From: Coniferiporia sulphurascens
Lineage: Eukaryota; Basidiomycota; Agaricomycetes; Hymenochaetales; Hymenochaetaceae
DNA length: 64,000 nucleotides
Reading direction: 5' to 3'
NCBI GenBank assembly: GCA_002794785.1
Contig: NBBA01000016.1
Span: 496,001 to 560,000 of the forward strand
This document shows positions 58,601 to 64,000 of this stretch, piece after piece. The number at the start of each line of letters is the position of its first letter. The first letter of the stretch is position 1. The notes below the pieces were generated by a model. It was not told the DNA's origin. It did no database searches and saw only the letters and a list, made by a program, of their open reading frames with translations. The position numbers were made by a program, and so were the translations under genes.

Positions 58601-60524
58601 ATTCGGCCAATATTGCATATTAAAACAAGAAGATGTAAATAAATTACAACCAAGAGGAATATATGCACAATGGTTAGGATTTGACAAAGAAAGTAAAGGT
58701 CATAGAACCTATCATAACAGAAAAATTACAGTCAAATGAAATTTACAATTTTTAGATTCTCCTCCATCTAAAATTGAAGGGGAGAATATAACAGAAAAAC
58801 ACAACAAACAAATAAAAGAATTAACAAAAGAAAGACCAATACGAACAATTAAACCAACAAAACGATCATTAGGTCTTAACTTTGACGAACAAAATACAGT
58901 CACTTATCTTACGGAATTTAATCAATTCAATACGGAATTAATAGGCAATCCAAATTCATATCAACAAGCGATCAATAGAATTGACGCAAATCAGTGGATC
59001 ATGGCAATGAAAGAAGAAATAAAAACATTAATCAAAAGATCTACATGGAAAATCATTGATCCACCAAAAGAAGCTAACATAATCGGAACAAGATTTGTTT
59101 ATAAAACAAAAAGATTAGCAAACGGAGAAATCGAACATTACAAAGCAAGATTAGTAGTTCAAGGATTTGCCCAAAAAGAGGGTATAGACTACTATTCAAA
59201 CAATACATACGCTCCAGTGGCACGATTAGCCACAGTAAGAACTATATTAAGTTGGAGCGCAACAAACAATTACAAAATTCACCAAATTGATATAAAATCA
59301 GCTTACTTATATGGTGAATTAGAAAAAGATGAAAACATATACATAAAACCACCACCAGGAAATTTAATCGAAATAAAACCTGGACAAGTTTTAAAATTAA
59401 AAAAAGCCCTATACGGATTAAAACAAGCAGGCAGACGATGGTATAAAAAATTATCAGAAATATTAATAGAAATAGGACTAACACAAGCAGTCCAAGATAA
59501 CGCAGTATTCCTAAGAAAAGTAAAAGGAAAAACAATTCTAATACTTTTCATACATGTTGACGACATAACAATATGTGGCTTAAATTTATTAATAATAAAA
59601 GCCTTCAAAGATGAAATAGGAAAACACGTAAAATTTACTGATGGAAACGACATACATTGGTTACTCGGGATTGAAATCAAAAGAAACTGAGAAGAAAGAA
59701 TTATAAAACTAAGACAAAAACACTATATTGATAATATTATAGAAAAATACAAATTAAAAGACGCTGCAACAGTATGAACACCAATGACACCTGGTCAAGT
59801 GTTAAAAACACTTGAAAATCCAACTAATGAAGAGTTAAACTTCATGAATCAAATACCTTATATGAACATGGTTGGAGCATTACAATATGCAGCAGATTGT
59901 ATGAGACCTGATATATCATTCGCCACAGGTCAATTTGCTAGGCATCTAAACAAACCTAGTATCGAACATTACAATGCAGTAAAACATTGTTTTAAATATT
60001 TAAAAGGAACAAACGATTATTGGTTAATACTTGGAGGAAAAGAACCAATCGAGTTAATCGGATATACCGATGCTGACGGCATGACACAAGAAGGCCATAA
60101 AGCAATATCAGGATATATATTCCAAATAGGAAATGCAACAACATCATGGTCAAGTAAAAAACAAGAATTAGTGTCACTATCAGTATGCAAAGCTGAATTA
60201 CAAGCTTTAACTCATGGAGTAAAAGAAGCAATATGGCTAAGAAGACTGGTTGAAGAGGTACTGCAGACCTTGGATACACCTACAAAGATATTATGTGATA
60301 ATCAAGCAGCCATAACTATAGTAAACTCAACAGAACAAAAATATACGCAATGAACGAAGCATATAGACATACGAAAAGATTTTTTATGAGATTATATAGA
60401 AAATGAAACTATAGCAGTTTCATATATTCCAACTGGACAGCAAAAGGCTGATATTATGACAAAAGTGCTAACAATCGAATTAATCAAATGTTTTACAAGT
60501 CTACTCCGCCTAGTAAAAGTTTGA
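55680..60524 (+). pseudogene. Copia gag-pol polyprotein, one frame with eight internal TGA stops
   Basis: A single frame of 1614 codons runs from ATG 55680 to TGA 60522-60524 with no shift. Gag comes first, with a Lys/Glu-rich linker and a CX2CX4HX4C zinc knuckle at 57072-57113. The protease has IDTGAT at 57525-57542. The integrase has the HHCC part (about 57909-58025), then HMDIWGP, LQSDNNTVF and an E within QQNGVAEQSH. The RT has YKARLVVQGFA, LKKALYGLKQAG and HVDD near 59550. RNase H has YTDADG, SWSSKKQ, KAEL and LCDNQAA. Stops lie at 57030, 57291, 58440, 58737, 59688, 59775, 60351 and 60387, all TGA. At 58440, 58737, 60351 and 60387 the family normally has Arg, so CGA to TGA is the likely change. 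The element cannot make a full protein now. Confidence 0.88.
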
Positions 60525-60531
60525 AGGGGAG

Positions 60532-60789
60532 TATTAAATAAATATAATGAATGATATAAATATAGTATGTGGTCATATGAACAACCACCTTACTAAGTGA
60601 ATGATAACGCAACGATAACGCCATATGATACAGGAGCTAGATAGTTATAGTAGTACTAGCCCACAGAACGTGTATATAAGGGGAGCTGGTCTCACCCTAG
60701 AAATACATCGGTTTACGCTGATAACCCACCTTCGCCTCAACTTCACCACTGCACCTCATCATCTACCACAACGTGCATAGATTTTAAGA
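60532..60789 (+). repeat. 3' LTR of the copia element
   Basis: 258 bases following the purine tract, ending ATTTTAAGA before the ATCAG target copy. See the 5' LTR for differences. Confidence 0.88.
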
Positions 60790-60884
60790 ATCAGGATGGC
60801 TGTCTATAGAAAAGTAGAGTACGAACTTGTGACCCTAAACTGGGGGACTATTTGTAACCTCCCAGTTATACTGCCGATCTTTTA

Positions 60885-61576
60885 CAGTCAATCACCGGTC
60901 ATTGGGACACCGGAGCTAGACAAGCTAATTCTCGCAGTTCAGTGAGAAATATTTTAAAAATAAAAATATAACCATGTTCAGTTATATCCTGGCTATCACT
61001 GTACAAAATTTGGGAGGAAACGGAGTACATTTAGGAGAGATATAGCTGAAAAGAAAAATCTGGTGAAATCGAGCCTGCACCACTCAATGGGACAGGCTGT
61101 TCCCACGAGATTTCAAAATGAATGATTACCACAAACGGAAGGAAAGGCTAAGCGATGACAAATTTCCATTTCCCAAACAGGAACATGATCTTCAGTGGCG
61201 ACAGGGAAACCGCCCCTCACCTTTCATTTTGGCCTTTTCTCTACCATTTCCTCTTTGATCGCAATGATTATTTTTTTGAACTGCTACTGCTTTGTGCTGT
61301 GATGAAACCCAGTAGAATTGGATTGTTTATGTATTATATTTTGCATTTTATGTTTTGCTAACCATTTTTGGTAAACCTCCATTTTAAGGATTTTACAGGT
61401 GATTTCGCTTTTTCTTGCTCATTTCTCATTCAATTGGGTTGCTTTACTCTATTCAAGGTCAGAGGTACACATTTGGTTGTAAAATGCAAAAATAATGAGG
61501 AAAATCGGGTGGATATAGCACTCTCTAGCCCAGTGTCTCATTGACTGGTGCTGTCCCATTGACCGGTGATTGACTG
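60885..61576 (-). mobile_element. TA-flanked inverted-repeat element, copy 2 (692 bp)
   Basis: Ends CAGTCAATCACCGGTCA(T/A)TGGG as an inverted repeat, with TA at 60883-60884 and 61577-61578. Internal text (CAAATTTTGT-CAGTGATAGC-type) matches copy 1 in the opposite orientation. No transposase seen. It lies in the displaced 3' flank of A8, about 95 bases past the copia element, a place like that of copy 1 after A7. Strand is given relative to copy 1. Confidence 0.75.
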
Positions 61577-61578
61577 TA

Positions 61579-62400
61579 TCCTTTTTCTCTCTTACCTTTT
61601 GTAGACACGCATATAAAGAGCAAACCTGTATGTCGAGTTTCTCATTCCAACTACTCAATATACAGGTGAGCGTCGTTCGAGTTCATGTATTTTTACTAGA
61701 TTCCGACTACTCGATATATAGTTTTTGGTCCCGTTAGTTTTCGAGTGTTTCCACTATTCTATTTTTTCTGGGCTTGATCCTTGACCCACAGGCTTGACAG
61801 CTACTGTACCGTCGCTGAGATGGCTTAGTATCCATGGGCCGATTTTAACTCATGCAAGTGCCTTGCCTACTGACATCAGTCGAAGGACAGCTTGCGCTGG
61901 GCTTGGAAAATGATAATCAGCTCCTTGATAAGAAAAGCTTAGTAAGGATATTGAAGGTGGGTCTGTGCCGGCGGTGCCGAGTGCGGGATAGACTCTCCAA
62001 TGGTCATCGTGTGGACCTTCGCTCGGACTACTAAACCCAGTTTTGTGCCTTCAAGCTATCCGTGTCTGTCACATCGCTTTACTGTCACATGGGCGTTCCC
62101 TATGAGAGAAATATATTCATAACAAGCGTATCTGGGCTATTAGTGTAAGAATGATGCTCAGTCCACAATAAAAAGAATGGGACTCATTTATTCAAAACTA
62201 TCTGTAAGAATGATGCTACTACTCCTAATCAGATATAAAACATATAAAAGAGACCGTAAGATGCTCACCTCAGTCCACAATAAGAAGAATGGGACTGAGG
62301 TGCATGAAGTTTTACATCGGACTATATGCACTATCCTAAAGAGGAACACGCTTACTAAAGTCTGCATTCGGCTGTTTATGTCATCTACTTCCAACAATTA
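61579..62400. repeat. Island edge: upstream-block remnant and a small duplication
   Basis: 61800-62040 is a diverged copy of the region upstream of A6 (36820-37060). 62147-62190 and 62261-62305 are a short direct repeat (CAGTCCACAATAA-AAGAATG). No gene. This is the last family text before the P450. Confidence 0.4.
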
Positions 62401-64000
62401 TTACTCGACGCGTCGGACGCGCATTGGAACAGCGTATCCCTCCTCACCCACGATTTTGGGACGAGGTAAGACTGCCGAAATGATATCTACTTTGGTATCC
62501 GGCCCGTCGCGCATGTCAAAGACATAGTTACGTACGAGCACAGACAACACGGACTAACGAAAAAGATGAGCACAATTAATGAGCAAAACGCCACGTCAGA
62601 AATCTGCTTCACAGATTTGGAAGACGGCGAAAGCATACCTTAAACTCGAACACCGCGAACCCACGCCCAAGGCACGTCCTTGGCCCGTCGATAAACGTTA
62701 ACAGGTGGTGATAGCCTTGCAGTTCCTTGGCCTTGGGCATCAGGCCTGCCTCCCCATCCAACCAGCGCTCGGGTTTGAACTCTTTTGCGTCTGCACCCCA
62801 GATCGTTTCGGACCTGTTGACTGCTAAAATAGGGACTACGAGCGCTGCCCCGCCTGCGACGGTGATACAATCCAAGGTCTCTCCGGAAGCCGTCATCATC
62901 GGGTTGCTCAGCGGGATAATATCGTCATATGCAGCCTGTGGATGCGAGAAAGCAAACGTCACTGTAAGCTCACTATGTATATGACAGAACGTTGAATATC
63001 CGAACCGTCCGATTGGTTTGGCCAACAGGTGAATGCAATCGAAAAGTCTCGCGCATGACACCGTCGAGATAGGGAAGGCCATTAGCGAGCTGTTCAGGCG
63101 ATGGATCACGCCCTGTGAACTCGGAAAGCTCGGCACGTAGCCTGATTTGCTTTTCTGGATGCAGGGCGAGCTCGATGAGTGCCCATGTGAGGCTGACTGT
63201 AATCAATCTCGTCAAAAAAAGGATAGGAAAAAGCGAGACACATAGTGCTAACTGGATGTCGTCTCATAGCCTGCCAGGATTAACACTTTCATCTGAGAAT
63301 AAGATCAGATGAATAGCATGACTCAAAAGGGCAACGCAGTATACCTGCGCCAGGGCTTCGTCTCTCGTGAGCCCTAGCTCCGATCCAGAGCTCTCCGCCT
63401 TGACTGGACGATAGTTAGCGTAGTGGACGACCCAAGGGCCGGATACATACGCAAAGCGCCTATAATAGAGCGACTCGTGTCGCCAAGTTGTCCCGCCTCT
63501 TTCTCCTTGCGGCTCCTTTCCAGCAATGTCTCGGCGATCTCTTCCATGCTGTTATGCAGCTTTAAAGTCATGCGCCGACGTTGTGTCGGGACCTTCGCTA
63601 GAAAGGGCAGTACAGGGCCAAGGAGCGCGAAGATGGTGGAGATGGTGTCAGGTGGGTTCGTGCCAAAGGAGTCGAACATTTCTGCGACGTCCGAGTGCCG
63701 TCCCTCGAGGGTACCAAAGTTGTGGCTAAATCCTGCGATTCCGATGCTGTCAAGCGAGACGCAGTTCATCCTTGAAGCTAATGATCAATTTATATAAAAA
63801 ACATTACTGATGAGCAGCTTACCATTTCTGAACGTTTATGATAACTTCTCCGGAGCTAGAGGATAAGGAGAGCGCATCCCATGCGCTTTTGACCTGGGAG
63901 GAACATATCACTACGGAGGACCTCTCTGGTTTCCTTTATGGACTAACCTTATAAGCAGAGTCGTAGAACACTGGAGTCAAATCACGGACGGCGATGTTGC
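62401..64000 (-). CDS. Cytochrome P450 monooxygenase, 3' part (5' end outside window)
   Basis: Eight exons on the minus strand: 64000-63948, 63893-63823, 63770-63451, 63403-63345, 63292-63253, 63196-63006, 62935-62639, 62553-62401, all joining in phase, about 394 residues of an expected 500-550. Motifs in order: NCVSLDSIGIAGFSHNFG (exon 3), the oxygen-binding AGYETTS of the I-helix across exons 5-6, ETFR of the K-helix (ExxR), FKPERW, and the heme-binding FIDGPRTCLGRGFAVFE with the Cys ligand. Introns are 41-60 bases in most cases. The N-terminal membrane anchor would lie past 64000. A heme enzyme of the endoplasmic reticulum that oxidises small molecules; substrate not predictable. No lesion seen, in contrast to the island. 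Confidence 0.92.

Larger units (their letters stand above)
55353..60789 (+). mobile_element. Full-length Ty1/copia LTR retrotransposon (5437 bp)
   Basis: Two 258-base LTRs, a 5-base target duplication ATCAG (55348-55352 and 60790-60794), a primer site right after the 5' LTR, a purine tract (GAAGGGGAG, 60523-60531) right before the 3' LTR, and a gag-protease-integrase-RT-RNase H order, which defines copia. The internal part is much richer in A/T than the surrounding DNA. It is inserted ten bases past the A8 stop. The intact A7 copy of the same flank (near 49135) shows the empty target. Confidence 0.92.

Noticed and set aside
57030..60389. A variant genetic code or programmed read-through at TGA in the copia element
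   Set aside because: Trp is coded by TGG in the element, several TGA fall on Arg positions, and the LTRs show independent CpG decay, so mutation is the simpler reading.
55353..60789. Gypsy-type classification of the LTR element
   Set aside because: Integrase comes before reverse transcriptase, and the RT and RNase H texts are of copia type.
1..64000. CRISPR arrays, bacterial operons, ribosome binding sites, rRNA and tRNA genes
   Set aside because: The spliced genes and element types are fungal. No direct-repeat/spacer array or recognisable rRNA/tRNA sequence was seen by eye; a tRNA scan was not possible.

Overview
This window looks like nuclear DNA of a basidiomycete fungus, probably an Agaricomycete. 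The evidence is short GT-AG introns of about 50-60 bases, a typical multi-exon fungal cytochrome P450, a Ty1/copia element, and a membrane-protein family that resembles one I recall from Agaricomycetes. A Rhizoctonia-like source is only a guess. Apart from the P450 at the right edge, the window is a repeat island built from two gene families and the elements inserted into them.

Family A encodes a membrane protein of about 600 residues with a soluble N-terminal half, five predicted membrane segments and a long hydrophilic tail. Ten copies or pieces are present: A0 1-153, A1 460-3425, a fragment 6880-8095, A2 8345-11102, A3 15724-18537, A4 21290-23230 and A5 23585-26384, all on the minus strand, then A6 37489-40203, A7 46453-49071 and A8 50400-55343 on the plus strand. 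Only A6 keeps reading phase through all twelve exons I could trace. The others carry stops, frameshifts, lost signals or insertions. Family B encodes a Ser/Thr-rich, low-complexity two-exon protein that I do not recognise. Copies are B1 4380-5584, B2 12198-13860, B3 32545-34594 (all plus) and B4 42909-44857 (minus), with several 3'-end remnants. B3 and B4 are intact. A and B lie head to head (A1/B1, A2/B2, B4/A7), so the repeating unit is a divergent A-B pair. Left of about 31 kb the unit runs A(-)B(+), and right of about 35 kb it runs B(-)A(+), giving a rough palindrome.

Mobile DNA is rich. Three insertions have 11-13 base target duplications (R1 50979-52660, R2 41486-42388, R3 13925-15376). 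R1 and R2 end in poly(A), share a 3' end and carry a proline-rich ORF. A full-length copia element (55353-60789) with 258-base LTRs and a solo LTR of the same family (54980-55236) are both lodged in A8. Two TA-flanked inverted-repeat elements (49266-49987, 60885-61576) lie just downstream of A7 and A8. The copia gag-pol is one continuous frame broken by eight stops, all TGA. The LTRs differ almost only by CpG transitions, so C-to-T decay at CpG explains most of the damage, and the same type of lesion is seen in A3 and A5.

The right edge (62401-64000) holds the 3' eight exons of a cytochrome P450 with all catalytic motifs, probably ordinary single-copy host sequence. Stretches at 27.2-29.5, 36.0-36.8 and 40.4-41.4 kb hold nothing I can name, and 29.55-31.33 kb is a diverged long-period tandem repeat. 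I saw no rRNA, tRNA or CRISPR.
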